From SKVR01 sp037441525 (lineage in GTDB: Bacteria; Bacteroidota; Bacteroidia; Bacteroidales; UBA7960), in NCBI GenBank assembly GCA_037441525.1, contig JBBISA010000038.1, positions 1-41,484 of the forward strand: DNA of 41,484 nucleotides, in the 5' to 3' direction. Both the position numbers and the translations under genes were made by a program. The notes below the pieces were generated by a model, which worked only from the letters and a program-made list of their open reading frames with translations, searched no databases and was not told where the DNA came from. Shown in pieces: positions 1 to 8,810 of this stretch (its first letter is position 1; each line of letters begins with the position of its first letter).

Positions 1-419
1 CAGAGACTTAAAAAATAAAATCAAGCAATTTTAATTTTTACCGGACAATAGTGATGCAGAATAGTTTTTCAGATTTTTTTTCACAACATATCTTGTTTAA
101 GAGTAAAAACCAAACTACTATTTCTTTTAGAACTACTGACACGTTTACAATCTCCCTTTCCGGGCCCTTTTAAGGAATTTTGTGCAACAAATTAAAAAAA
201 AAAAAACGATTTAACCAAGTTTTAACGCTATACAAATGCAATTTATATTCATTCTAAATAATGTTTTTGGGTAATATGGCTACTTTTGGTTATTGATTGG
301 AGGAAGTTGAGTGGGTTGAGATGGGGTTGAGAGGGTTGTTTACCGTTTTATTGGTACAAATTAAAACGGGTTGAGGGAAAAATGCCACCACCCAAAGCAT
401 CAGACCAGCAATAAACACC
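1..419. other. Intergenic region with GGGTTGAG-type repeats
   Basis: No convincing coding sequence is visible. The stretch is AT-rich up to about position 290. It then carries a degenerate G-rich repeat at 306-338 (units resembling GGGTTGAGA), with another unit at 368-377. A TAnnTTTG-like element (TACTTTTG, 281-288) is present, but its nearest upstream TTTG is too close to make a convincing promoter and no gene follows on the plus strand. Confidence 0.6.
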
Positions 420-443
420 AAAGCCCGGCAATAACCGGGCTTT
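420..443 (-). terminator. Hairpin terminator of the outer-membrane protein gene
   Basis: A 9-bp perfect stem (AAAGCCCGG at 420-428, CCGGGCTTT at 435-443) with a 6-nt loop lies 26 bp beyond the stop of the minus-strand gene that ends at 470. The T-tract on the minus strand is short, so intrinsic termination is inferred from the hairpin and its position. Confidence 0.75.
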
Positions 444-469
444 GAATTTTAAAGCACTTGTGGTGGTGG

Positions 470-3307
470 TTAGTGCATGATCATCATGCGGTTACCTCGT
501 CCGGGGCCGCCGCCTGGGCCACCGCCCGGGCCACGATCCATCATATTAAGCTGGCGGTTAAGATTATAGGTAAACGTAAGCATGAAATACTGACCCAGTG
601 AGTTAGTAACAGCCCTTTCGTAGTAATTAACATTATTGGTTTGCGAAACGCCAAGCTCGCTGTTGAGCAAGTTAAATGCCGAGAGTTTTAATTCGCCGGC
701 GTCGTTTTTCAAAAAGCTGCGCGAAATGCTCATGTCGAGCATGGGAATTTTGCGATCGAACTGGCTGCTGCGCCCCTGATAAATGCCGTAGTTATAGGTT
801 CCCTGCAAACGGTAGTATTTCAGAAAGGTCCAGTTCAAATCGGCCTGGTAGGTTTGGTTGAGGAAAGCCTGCTCGGTGGTACTGAACTGATAGGTGGTAA
901 GCTGACTGTTAACACTGGCCAGAAGTCTGAGTTCAAAGGCATCAACCGGCCTGAAAGTGTAACGGATATTGGGAGTAAGCATATTGTTAACAATTTGTTG
1001 CTCCCTCTGATTGAGCACATTAATGCTTTGCGAACGGCTCACTGAAGCACCCAACATAAAGCGGCTTTTGAGTTTTTCCACCCCAATATTTATGTTAACA
1101 TTACCACGAAGATTGATATTGTTATCAACATTTACGGGCGAAGTAGTGCGCACAAGTTTCTGATCAACTTCTATAGAGTTGGTAATGGCATTGTTGACAT
1201 AATCGGCAGAAAGGTTGGTAAAGAAACCAAAAGAGCTAACCGGGTTGAAGGAGTTGAACCTAATTTGCATGCGATGCCTGTAAGAAGGAAGCAGGTCGGG
1301 ATTGCCCTTGTATATGTTCAACGGATCGCGGTTGTCAATAACAGGCTGTATTTGAATCGCAGAAGGTTCGTTTACCGATGTTTCGTAATCGGCCGACAAT
1401 CTTCTGAAACTATTGAACTCATAATTGATCCTTGTCACAGGGAGAACATGGATATAATCGCGGTTAACAGTATTGTTGAGGCTGTAGGAATTACCCTTAA
1501 GATCGGTGATCTGTAATGCGTTTCCTGCAGTAACATTAAACTTATCGCGGTTCATGCGCAAGTTTAATCCTATACGCTGGTAGGTGTAGGTATTTTGGTA
1601 ATGATTGGAAAACTGGTCGTTAAAAATTCCTTCTGTTTGAGGGTTTTCGATGTCGTAAACCTTAAGGTTAACCTCATTCAAGGAATAGGCAAGATTGTAA
1701 TTTCCTTCGAGGAAAACTCTTTGCCACAGAGGTTCTGTGTAGGTAACATTGGTAGAAATGCGGCTTGAAAGGTCGCGACGGTTCTGATCCTGAAGAAGTT
1801 GTTGCTCTGAAAACTCCTGTGTGATTTGCTGGTAGAAACGGTTCAGGGCATTAAGATTTGCATCCTGTGCATTGTTGTTGCGCGACATGTCCATCCCAGC
1901 AGTAATTGTACGACCTGGCTTATTTAAACGTTGACGGAACAAAAGACTTGCATTCATGTCGAATCGCTGGCCTTCAGAAGTGTTGGTCTGATTACCGTTG
2001 TTTTGCAACGACCCCAGGGTATTAAATGTTTGACTTGAAGTTTTCGAAAGACTGTTACTGTTAGAAAGTGAAGTGTTTCCGGTGAAGATAATACTACTTG
2101 TTTCGCTGAACTTATGATCGAGCCTAAGGTTTAGCCTGTGGTTATAATTCTGGTTGTCCTGCAGGGTATTTTGAGTGAAATTGTAGTTACCACCGGGCAG
2201 GTAGTTTTCACGATCAGTTTCCTGAGTCATATCATGTTTGAGCTGATTATAGAAATAGCTAGATGTGATCTCGGTACCAGGCCTGAGGGTTCGGTTGAAG
2301 TTGATGCCTCCTGCCCATGAAGTAATGAGTCCGTTTGATGATGCCCTGCCATCGAAATTAAGGGGGATACCCATCTGGTTTCCACCACCACCGCCAAACT
2401 GGATGTTTCCGCCGCCACCGCGGGCGAAACTCTGTGTGGCGCCACTAAAGTTCATAAAATCAGATACGGAGAAACCCTGCTGATTAACGTTATTGCCCAT
2501 GGCGAGCAGTGATATCTGCCCCTTTTTGCTGAACCTATTCAGGTTGGTTCGCCCCTGAAAACGATCTGTTGGGCCATAGCCCAGGCTGGTATTGCCAAAA
2601 GTAGCCTCTTTCCGGTCTTCTTTTAGTTCAAGGTTTAAGGTTCGTTCACGCTGGCCATCGTCAATACCAGTAAAGAGAGACTGCTCGGAACGCTGATCGA
2701 AAACCTGCACCCTGGCTATTGCATCGGCAGGAATGTTTTGGGTCGCCATTTTAGGATCGCGGCCAAAGAATTCTTTACCATCCACCAGCACCCGTCTTAC
2801 GGTTTCACCCTGTGCCTCCACTGTCCCGTCTGATGAAATTACCATACCAGGCATGCGCTTCAGAAGATCTTCCACCATTTCATTGGGCAGTGGTTTAAAA
2901 GCCAGGGCATCGTATTCGATGGTATCGTTCCTTACTTTCATGGCAATACGTTCCTGGGTAACAGTAACTTCGCCGAGAGTTGTGGCGTGGGTGGTAAGCG
3001 CAATCCCGCCCATATCGAGCAGGTTTCCATTGGGAGCAACCACGGGCAGGGTTATGGTAGAATAACCAACATAGGAAAGTTTAAGCAAATAATCGCCCCG
3101 GCGCACGTTTCTGATTTCGAACCAACCTTCGAGATTGCTCAGGGCATAATTTACCATAATAGAATCGCGTGCATTGAGCAATAACACAGTGGCAGAGGGG
3201 AGTCCGGTTCCTGATTCGTCCATCAGTTTACCTTTTATGTTGAAATTCTGAGCCAGCAGGCCTGTTGTCAAAATTCCGAATATCAAAGCGAATAATAGTT
3301 TTTTCAT
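470..3307 (-). CDS. Outer-membrane beta-barrel family protein (TonB-receptor-like)
   Basis: This 945-residue secreted protein begins with a signal peptide (about residues 1-19, ending LLAQ). A carboxypeptidase-regulatory-like beta-sandwich follows (about 20-105, with GKLMDESGTGLPSATV). A plug-like segment at about 115-210 contains RMPGMVISSDGTVEAQG and VDGKEFFGRDP. The rest is a long beta-barrel rich in aromatic and Asn residues, and the C-terminus has a Gly/Pro/Arg-rich tail (GPGGGPGGGPGRGN). This layout matches the Bacteroidota outer-membrane beta-barrel family related to TonB-dependent receptors, but the substrate is unknown. The gene lies 28 bp downstream of a GLPGLI gene on the same strand and is probably cotranscribed with it. 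A hairpin follows the stop. The reading frame is intact. It could be a transporter or a surface assembly factor; the sequence does not decide. Confidence 0.88.
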   Translation of the reverse strand: MKKLLFALIFGILTTGLLAQNFNIKGKLMDESGTGLPSATVLLLNARDSIMVNYALSNLEGWFEIRNVRRGDYLLKLSYVGYSTITLPVVAPNGNLLDMGGIALTTHATTLGEVTVTQERIAMKVRNDTIEYDALAFKPLPNEMVEDLLKRMPGMVISSDGTVEAQGETVRRVLVDGKEFFGRDPKMATQNIPADAIARVQVFDQRSEQSLFTGIDDGQRERTLNLELKEDRKEATFGNTSLGYGPTDRFQGRTNLNRFSKKGQISLLAMGNNVNQQGFSVSDFMNFSGATQSFARGGGGNIQFGGGGGNQMGIPLNFDGRASSNGLITSWAGGINFNRTLRPGTEITSSYFYNQLKHDMTQETDRENYLPGGNYNFTQNTLQDNQNYNHRLNLRLDHKFSETSSIIFTGNTSLSNSNSLSKTSSQTFNTLGSLQNNGNQTNTSEGQRFDMNASLLFRQRLNKPGRTITAGMDMSRNNNAQDANLNALNRFYQQITQEFSEQQLLQDQNRRDLSSRISTNVTYTEPLWQRVFLEGNYNLAYSLNEVNLKVYDIENPQTEGIFNDQFSNHYQNTYTYQRIGLNLRMNRDKFNVTAGNALQITDLKGNSYSLNNTVNRDYIHVLPVTRINYEFNSFRRLSADYETSVNEPSAIQIQPVIDNRDPLNIYKGNPDLLPSYRHRMQIRFNSFNPVSSFGFFTNLSADYVNNAITNSIEVDQKLVRTTSPVNVDNNINLRGNVNINIGVEKLKSRFMLGASVSRSQSINVLNQREQQIVNNMLTPNIRYTFRPVDAFELRLLASVNSQLTTYQFSTTEQAFLNQTYQADLNWTFLKYYRLQGTYNYGIYQGRSSQFDRKIPMLDMSISRSFLKNDAGELKLSAFNLLNSELGVSQTNNVNYYERAVTNSLGQYFMLTFTYNLNRQLNMMDRGPGGGPGGGPGRGNRMMIMH

Positions 3308-3335
3308 TTCTTTAAGTATTGTCAGGTATTAATTA

Positions 3336-4064
3336 TCAGAATCTCATTCCACCACCGGCACGCATACGCTCCATCTGTTCCTGCATCATTTTGCGGAATT
3401 CTTCACGGTGGACTCGCTCTCCCCGGGTGGGCTTTTTAATTTCATCGCGTGTTAGTGGACGTTCTTCAATTTTTCGGGCAACCCAAACTCGTTCTCCGTT
3501 ATTAATATCGAGAGCAAGGATGGTACCCGGAAGAGATGCAAAACGATCGGGCCCTATAAATGGCTGGATAGAGAAAGTAAACCATGCAGTTATCTCTTCA
3601 TTGGTTATGGTATCCTTAAACCAAGCCATCTGGCACCGGTACCCGGCAATATCAATAAATTCGTTGCCTAACCGCCAGGGAGCCAGCGAGAGGGTATCCC
3701 ATAACAGGTAGTTTTTACCCATTAGTTCCTGGTTAGAAAGCCACTCGCCGGTAGCGTTGTTGGTATATATTTCAATTCTTGGCGAACGAAAACTCATTTG
3801 TCGCCCACCACCTGGGCCACTCATTACCATTGCATTAACATCTTCTTCGGGTTTATAGAAGCGTTCATCCTGATTAAAAACAAGGATAAAATTCTCGGTG
3901 CGAAATTGTGGGATCATCGCTTTCATTTCCTGCCTGTCTGCCGGGATGTTGCGGTGCATGTCCATTCGTAACTCATACTTAATAGACCCTTGTGTTATCT
4001 GGGCATGTATAAATCCTGAACAACCCAGGGCAAGAAGTAATAAAACGCTTAATTTTTTCAACAT
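3336..4064 (-). CDS. GLPGLI family secreted protein
   Basis: This 242-residue protein has a Sec signal peptide (MLKKLSVLLLLALGCSGFIHA). Near residue 175 it carries the family hallmark, here in the variant form IGPDRFASLPGTILAL, where the family usually reads GLPGLIL. GLPGLI proteins are Bacteroidota-specific, periplasmic or exported, and of unknown biochemical function; they are often encoded next to outer-membrane barrel proteins, as here. The start codon is the first ATG of the frame and gives a good signal peptide. The gene is the first of a two-gene minus-strand unit and is divergent from the histidine kinase at 4232. The C-terminus is rich in Met and Arg. Confidence 0.85.
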   Translation of the reverse strand: MLKKLSVLLLLALGCSGFIHAQITQGSIKYELRMDMHRNIPADRQEMKAMIPQFRTENFILVFNQDERFYKPEEDVNAMVMSGPGGGRQMSFRSPRIEIYTNNATGEWLSNQELMGKNYLLWDTLSLAPWRLGNEFIDIAGYRCQMAWFKDTITNEEITAWFTFSIQPFIGPDRFASLPGTILALDINNGERVWVARKIEERPLTRDEIKKPTRGERVHREEFRKMMQEQMERMRAGGGMRF

Positions 4065-4104
4065 ATCATTTAAATTTTAGTTTTTTCAACTTGATTTTCA
4101 CAGG

Positions 4105-4112
4105 CAAAGTTA
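4105..4112 (-). promoter_or_regulatory. Candidate -7 element for the GLPGLI / barrel-protein unit
   Basis: The minus strand reads TAACTTTG, matching the Bacteroidota primary sigma factor -7 consensus TAnnTTTG, about 40 bp upstream of the GLPGLI start. I see no clear TTTG at the expected -33 position. The element is adjacent to the AGGTTAA repeats, so activator dependence is possible. Confidence 0.4.
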
Positions 4113-4132
4113 CACCCACCATTTAACAATTC

Positions 4133-4172
4133 AGGTTAACTCCTTGTAAAACAAGGTTAATATAAGGTTAAC
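4133..4172. promoter_or_regulatory. Three AGGTTAA direct repeats, candidate regulator operator
   Basis: AGGTTAAC at 4133-4140, AGGTTAAT at 4154-4161 and AGGTTAAC at 4165-4172 are spaced 21 and 11 bp apart, about two and one helical turns, so all three face the same side of the DNA. They lie in the divergent promoter region and directly abut the candidate -33 box of the kinase promoter. A small dyad (CCTTGT / ACAAGG, 4142-4156) lies between the first two. OmpR-family regulators commonly bind direct repeats with about 11-bp spacing. Binding by the neighbouring regulator at 5788 is my inference. Confidence 0.5.
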
Positions 4173-4173
4173 G

Positions 4174-4207
4174 TTTGGTAAATGTACCACTGATTATTAT
4201 AATTTTG
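4174..4207 (+). promoter_or_regulatory. Candidate promoter of the histidine kinase gene
   Basis: TTTG at 4174-4177 and TAATTTTG at 4200-4207 (TAnnTTTG) are separated by 22 bp, close to the spacing of Bacteroidota vegetative promoters. The -7 element ends 24 bp before the kinase start codon. Confidence 0.5.
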
Positions 4208-4231
4208 CTTTGTAAATCAACAACTTGAATT

Positions 4232-5713
4232 ATGCGAACCCGTAAAATTACCACTTCTTTAATACTCATGGGTATAAGCCTTATACTACTTACGGTACTG
4301 CAGGCTTTGTGGCTCAGAACAGAATATCAGAGTGCTGTATCCTCCTTCGGCCGCGAAATCAATATGACTTTCAGGGCTACCATGCACCAGCTTACCGATT
4401 CCATTTTCTTCAGCACCATGCAGGGTATAGCCTTTGGTGATTCGTTAAGACCACAGCACAAACCACGCCCTTCGCGCTCGGGCAATATTCTGGAAAATGT
4501 GCGATACATAACCATAGCCAACCGGACGCGCCCCGACACACTTGAAAAAACCGCAGGCGATACCCTTGCCTCCCGGCAGGAGATTGTAATATCAATGAAA
4601 AACACCCCAGACCAGCCCGACAGCATAACTGTAAGAAGGCAAATTAATCCAGGCCAACAGGACATGCGATGGATATTTGAGGGAAACATTTCAGGGTACA
4701 ACAAAGACAGCATAGCCGTGCATTACCGGCGCAACCTGAATATGGCCTATCTCCATCTTCCGTTTACAGTGCTCGAAAAGGAATTTCCCAATCAGCCATC
4801 TCCGCGGCAATCATTCAGGCCATTTAAAGATTCACTCCCCTTTACCACTTCATGGTATCCCTTTGCCAGAAAACTTTATGCCATTGAATTTCAGAATGTT
4901 CAATGGCTAATCATCAGAAAATTGATCCCTCAGGGTGGGTTTGCCTTGTTTACCACCGGCCTGATTTTTGTTTCGTTTTTAATGGTTTACCGCACCCTGC
5001 GGGCTCAGCAAAAACTCATGGAACAGAAGGATAACTTTGTAAGCAATGTATCGCACGAACTGAAAACACCTGTAGCGAGCGTGGGAGTAGCCATTGAAGC
5101 AATACGTAATTTCGATGTGCTGAGCAATCGAAACCGCTCCATTGAATATCTCGATCATGCTGCTAAAGAACTCAACCGGCTAACCCTTCTTACCGATAAA
5201 ATTCTTAAAGCATCTGTTCTCGACTATAGCGACGAGATAATCAATAATCTTACACCAGTTGATCTAACCGCATTAGCTGCTGAAATTACTGATTCATTCC
5301 GGTTACCTTCCCAGGAAAAAGGTGTGGAGCTATTGTTTGAACACCGCGGAAACACGATGGTAAAAGCTAATGCCGAACATCTTGGTCAGGCCATTTATAA
5401 CCTGATTGACAATGCCATAAAGTATGCATCAGATGGAAAATATATTAAGATTTCGGTAAGGGAGCAAAGACCCTATACAGTGCTCTCTGTTGAAGATAAA
5501 GGCCCAGGTATTGCTGGGGAATACCGCAACAAGATTTTCGAAAAATTTTTCAGGGTACCCACCGGCAATGTTCATAATGTGAAGGGATACGGGTTGGGCT
5601 TGCATTATGTGGCCGGAGTAGTGAAGCAACATAAGGGTAAAATTACTTTGCATACGCGCGAAGGCCAAGGTTGCAGGTTCGAAATCAGGTTAAAAGGGTT
5701 GGATAGGGATTGA
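4232..5713 (+). CDS. Two-component sensor histidine kinase
   Basis: This is a 493-residue membrane kinase. The first transmembrane segment is at about residues 8-27. A periplasmic sensor domain follows (about 28-230) with no recognisable family motif, and a second transmembrane segment lies at about 235-254. The cytoplasmic part has the H-box NFVSNVSHELKTP with phosphoacceptor His275, the N-box NLIDNAIKYA, the G1 box VEDKGPGIAG, the F-box EKFFRVP and the G2 box GYGLGLHYV. It should autophosphorylate and pass phosphate to the OmpR-type regulator that follows. No HAMP domain is evident between TM2 and the H-box. The arrangement resembles RprX-type kinases of Bacteroides. The gene is divergent from the GLPGLI/barrel pair, which suggests envelope sensing. 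The last codons run into a G-rich repeat. Confidence 0.92.
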   Translation: MRTRKITTSLILMGISLILLTVLQALWLRTEYQSAVSSFGREINMTFRATMHQLTDSIFFSTMQGIAFGDSLRPQHKPRPSRSGNILENVRYITIANRTRPDTLEKTAGDTLASRQEIVISMKNTPDQPDSITVRRQINPGQQDMRWIFEGNISGYNKDSIAVHYRRNLNMAYLHLPFTVLEKEFPNQPSPRQSFRPFKDSLPFTTSWYPFARKLYAIEFQNVQWLIIRKLIPQGGFALFTTGLIFVSFLMVYRTLRAQQKLMEQKDNFVSNVSHELKTPVASVGVAIEAIRNFDVLSNRNRSIEYLDHAAKELNRLTLLTDKILKASVLDYSDEIINNLTPVDLTALAAEITDSFRLPSQEKGVELLFEHRGNTMVKANAEHLGQAIYNLIDNAIKYASDGKYIKISVREQRPYTVLSVEDKGPGIAGEYRNKIFEKFFRVPTGNVHNVKGYGLGLHYVAGVVKQHKGKITLHTREGQGCRFEIRLKGLDRD

Positions 5714-5740
5714 GAGGGTTGAGAGGGTTGGGGATATGGG
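5696..5740 (+). repeat. G-rich repeat with G-quadruplex motif
   Basis: The plus strand contains six G-tracts of three or more, separated by loops of 7, 7, 6, 2 and 4 nt, with units resembling GGGTTGAGA. This fits the canonical four-tract quadruplex pattern. It covers the last codons of the kinase and the gap before the regulator, so it would lie in the bicistronic mRNA. Confidence 0.65.
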
Positions 5741-5787
5741 TTTTTAGTCCTGGCAGATTTGTTTTATTGATGATACAGACACATAAA

Positions 5788-6504
5788 ATGGAAAAAATAA
5801 AGGTGCTTTATGTTGAGGATGAACCATTTCTGGCAAGAGTGGTTAAAGAGAGCCTTGAGAGCAGGGAATTCGATGTTGCCCTGGTGGCCGATGGTGGTCT
5901 GGCAAGTAATGAATTCGACAGGTTCAACCCTCATATTTGCGTTTTGGATGTAATGCTTCCTCAGAAGGATGGCTACGAAATTGCCCGTGAAATCAGAAAA
6001 AAGAATCCATCCATCCCCATCATCTTCCTTACAGCCAAAACACAAACCAGTGACCTTCTTGCAGGCTTTGAGTCGGGAGGAAATGATTATTTGCGAAAAC
6101 CCTTTAGTATGGAGGAGCTTATTGTGCGCATGCAAAATTTGTTGCATCTCACCTCTGGCAACGGAAAACAGGGTGGAATCATGAAAGAAAACGACGGGAT
6201 TAAACTGGGCAATTATGTTTTTTATCCTCATAGGCTTGAACTAACCCTTAAGGACGAGACCAGAAAATTATCACACCGCGAAACCCAATTACTGCAAATG
6301 CTCACCCGCGACACCAATAACCCTGTTTCCCGTCAGGATATACTTCTGAAATTATGGGGCGATGATTCGTTCTATAACTCAAGAAACCTTGATGTGTATA
6401 TTTCCCGTTTACGGGATTACCTTTCGGCCGATACTGCCATTCAGATCATTACACTCAAGGGTTTTGGATACCGTTTTACTGTGGCAAAATACACCTCTTC
6501 ATAA
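5788..6504 (+). CDS. OmpR/PhoB-family response regulator
   Basis: From the chosen ATG at 5788 the protein has 238 residues. The receiver domain (about 1-120) has the acidic pair Glu10-Asp11, phosphoacceptor Asp54 in HICVLDVMLPQ, a Thr in FLTAK and Lys in LRKPF. A winged-helix DNA-binding domain (about 140-235) ends in the typical LKGFGYRF. The start was chosen because MEKIKVLYVEDE is the usual receiver N-terminus. An upstream in-frame ATG at 5770 would add six residues, and a TTG at 5710 would extend into the G-rich repeat and is unlikely. The gene follows the kinase by 74 bp and is its obvious partner. It resembles RprY-type regulators of Bacteroides. Confidence 0.92.
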   Translation: MEKIKVLYVEDEPFLARVVKESLESREFDVALVADGGLASNEFDRFNPHICVLDVMLPQKDGYEIAREIRKKNPSIPIIFLTAKTQTSDLLAGFESGGNDYLRKPFSMEELIVRMQNLLHLTSGNGKQGGIMKENDGIKLGNYVFYPHRLELTLKDETRKLSHRETQLLQMLTRDTNNPVSRQDILLKLWGDDSFYNSRNLDVYISRLRDYLSADTAIQIITLKGFGYRFTVAKYTSS

Positions 6505-6994
6505 GGATATCGGTCTGGGGATCATTGCCCATTCTAAACAGATGCTTTCCAACAGGGTCAAACCCATTTCGGGCATAAAACCTTAACGCGCGATAGTTGT
6601 GCTCCCACACCCCAAGCCAAACTGCATCCTTCCCTTTTTGTCGGGCTAAAACTAATGAAAAATTGAGCATTTGCTGCCCTACACCCCGGCCCCACCATTC
6701 CTTCAAAACATAGATACGTTCTATCTCAAAGTAATTCTGATCAGAAAATTCCTACTGAGCATCTCCTTCGTTGAGCTTAAGATAGGCTACCGCCTGGTCG
6801 TCTTTCCATACAAGATAGAAAACTGATTTTGGATTTGAGAACTCATCCTTAAACCGCTCAACTGTAAGGCAATCATTCATATAGGTATGAAGATTTTCAG
6901 GTGAATTGGTTTCATGAAATGCTTCATAGAAGGATTGCCTGGCCACCTGAACCACCAGCTCAAGTTCTGTTTCTGCCACTCTACTAATTTGCAT
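6476..6994 (-). pseudogene. GNAT N-acetyltransferase (PaiA-like), interrupted by one in-frame TAG
   Basis: Reading through one TAG (6752-6754, codon 81) gives a continuous GNAT protein of about 170 residues. The N-terminal half is MQISRVAETELELVVQVA... The C-terminal half has FEIERIYVLKEWWGRGVGQQM, an acetyl-CoA-binding motif of the R/Q-x-x-G-x-G/A type, then WLGVWEHNYRALRFYARNGF, as in PaiA/spermidine-acetyltransferase-like GNATs. Both halves are in the same frame, so a single substitution explains the break. The stop lies before the acetyl-CoA motif, so the truncated product should be inactive. A TAnnTTTG-like element (TACATTTG, minus strand, 7081-7088) lies upstream. The 3' end overlaps the convergent response regulator by 29 bp. 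Confidence 0.8.
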
Positions 6995-7152
6995 AAGGAT
7001 ATTAAATCATATTTGTTCTGGCCCTTTATGAGTTTAATGCATCTGGAGTTTTCATAACCGCTTATCCAAATATCTGCTGCCAAATGTAATGATAAGCCAT
7101 TAGGGAATCAATTCATAAAGTGGACAGATGATTCAAAAAAAAAGTTCAAATT

Positions 7153-8748
7153 CTAATCGGCAGGTAAAAATTTAGGAGCCCGGCGGTGTTTGGTGGCCTG
7201 CTCATAGGAATAGGCGATTTCGAGTAGTACCGGTTCGCTCCAGGCTCTTCCGAAAATAGAGATGCCAACAGGAAGGTCTTCAACAAAACCCATGGGAACA
7301 GTTATATTGGGATAGCCAGCATAGGCAGGTGCCGACGAACTTCCGAGTTGAAAACTGTCGCCATTTATTAAGTCGGTTTTCCAGGCAGGGCTACCGGTGG
7401 GGGCAATAATGGCATGCAGCCGGTATTGGCTCATTACCATATCGATACCCTGATCGCGAGCCCCTTTGCGCATAGCCGTCAGCGCATCGAGATATTCCTT
7501 TGACCCGAGATCGGCTTTTTCAAGGGCTTTTTCGAGATATATCTGATTAAAATATTGCAGGCACGACGAATCCTCCTTATTAAAGGCAATGAGTTCAGCG
7601 ATGTTTTTTACAGGTGCAGCTTCTCCTAAAGATCTGAAATAGTTATTTAAGCCCGCCTTGTATTCAAACAACATTACTTCCAGAGCATGTTTGCCAGTAT
7701 TTGAGGACATAACCCGGTTTATTTCAATTATGGTAGCCCCCATACTTTTCATAGTTCTAACTGCCTGCATCATCAGTGAATCTACTTTATAGTTTTGCCC
7801 CATGGGCCCGGTAAACAATCCTATCCGCTTTCCTCTCAATCCATCGGTTTTCAAAAAGGCAGTATAGTCTTTCAACCCTGAATCGGGAGGCAAAACCCCG
7901 AGTGAATCGGGCTCTTTAACAATAGCAAGGGTACCCAGCACAATTGCTGCATCACGAACCGAACGGGCCATAGGACCAACTACATCAAGTGAAAATGCAA
8001 TGGGAATGATGCCCCGTGTACCTACCAAACCCAGGGTAGGTTTAATCCCCACAATACCGTTGGCGTGTGAGGGGCAAACAATAGAACCGTTGGTTTCAGT
8101 TCCAATGGCAAGCACTGCCAGGTTAGCTGAAACGGCAACTCCGGAACCCGAGCTCGATCCACAGGGGTTGCGGCTCAGGATATAAGGATTTCGGGTAAGG
8201 GCACCAACACCACTCCACCCGCTGGTAGACAAATCGCCTCTGAAATTGGCCCATTCGCTTAGGTTGGTTTTCCCAATAATCACGGCACCTGCTTCCCTTA
8301 GTCGTTGTGCAACATAACTATCACGCCTTGTAATGGAGTTGGCCAAAGCACGGGAACCGGCGGTGGTGGGCATTGGGTCAAGAGATTCTATATTGTCTTT
8401 AAGCAACACCGGTATTCCATGCAGAGGCCCTCTTTTTTTCCCATCGCGCAATTCACGGTCGAGCTCAGCGGCAATTGTCAACGCATCAGGGTTCACTGAA
8501 ATAATTGAATTCAGAGAAGGCCCATTTTTGTCGATGGCCTCAATGCGATTTAAATAAGTCTGAACAACCTGGGTTATGGTATAAGTCCGATTGTTGTAAT
8601 GGTTTTGAAGAGTTGCAATGTCTATTTCAGCGAAAGGAAAATAATCATAGTTTGTGATGGCTGGAACCGGGTTTCTTTGGGTGCAGGATTGTTGAATCAG
8701 GCAAAAAACTGTAAACAAGGTCAGTGGGTAAATAGAAGACTTCTTCAT
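7153..8748 (-). CDS. Amidase signature family lipoprotein
   Basis: This 531-residue amidase has a lipoprotein-like signal (LFTVFCLIQQSC, Cys22) and is probably envelope-anchored. The amidase signature is complete: Lys117 in GIPVLLKDNIE, the Ser-rich CGSSSGSG (about 196-202) holding the cis-Ser, and nucleophile Ser222 in GTETNGSIVCPS, where the family consensus is ETDGSI. The family hydrolyses amide bonds with a Ser-cisSer-Lys triad. The substrate cannot be told from sequence; it is not a typical GatA, because it is exported and has no gatB/gatC neighbours. It lies 62 bp downstream of pgl on the same strand and may be read through from it. Confidence 0.88.
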   Translation of the reverse strand: MKKSSIYPLTLFTVFCLIQQSCTQRNPVPAITNYDYFPFAEIDIATLQNHYNNRTYTITQVVQTYLNRIEAIDKNGPSLNSIISVNPDALTIAAELDRELRDGKKRGPLHGIPVLLKDNIESLDPMPTTAGSRALANSITRRDSYVAQRLREAGAVIIGKTNLSEWANFRGDLSTSGWSGVGALTRNPYILSRNPCGSSSGSGVAVSANLAVLAIGTETNGSIVCPSHANGIVGIKPTLGLVGTRGIIPIAFSLDVVGPMARSVRDAAIVLGTLAIVKEPDSLGVLPPDSGLKDYTAFLKTDGLRGKRIGLFTGPMGQNYKVDSLMMQAVRTMKSMGATIIEINRVMSSNTGKHALEVMLFEYKAGLNNYFRSLGEAAPVKNIAELIAFNKEDSSCLQYFNQIYLEKALEKADLGSKEYLDALTAMRKGARDQGIDMVMSQYRLHAIIAPTGSPAWKTDLINGDSFQLGSSSAPAYAGYPNITVPMGFVEDLPVGISIFGRAWSEPVLLEIAYSYEQATKHRRAPKFLPAD

Positions 8749-8810
8749 GGGGGACTGTATTTATAAATTAAATTTTAACAATGCTCACTATGGATTGCAA
8801 AAAAACATTC

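Noticed and set aside
676..3184. Several plus-strand frames inside the barrel-protein gene (for example 2733-3065)
   Set aside because: They lie opposite a clear long gene, have no signal, domain or promoter, and show composition typical of antisense shadows.
5710..5787. Extended N-terminus of the response regulator from a TTG codon
   Set aside because: It would translate the G-rich repeat and place 26 odd residues before the standard receiver start MEKIKVLYVEDE.
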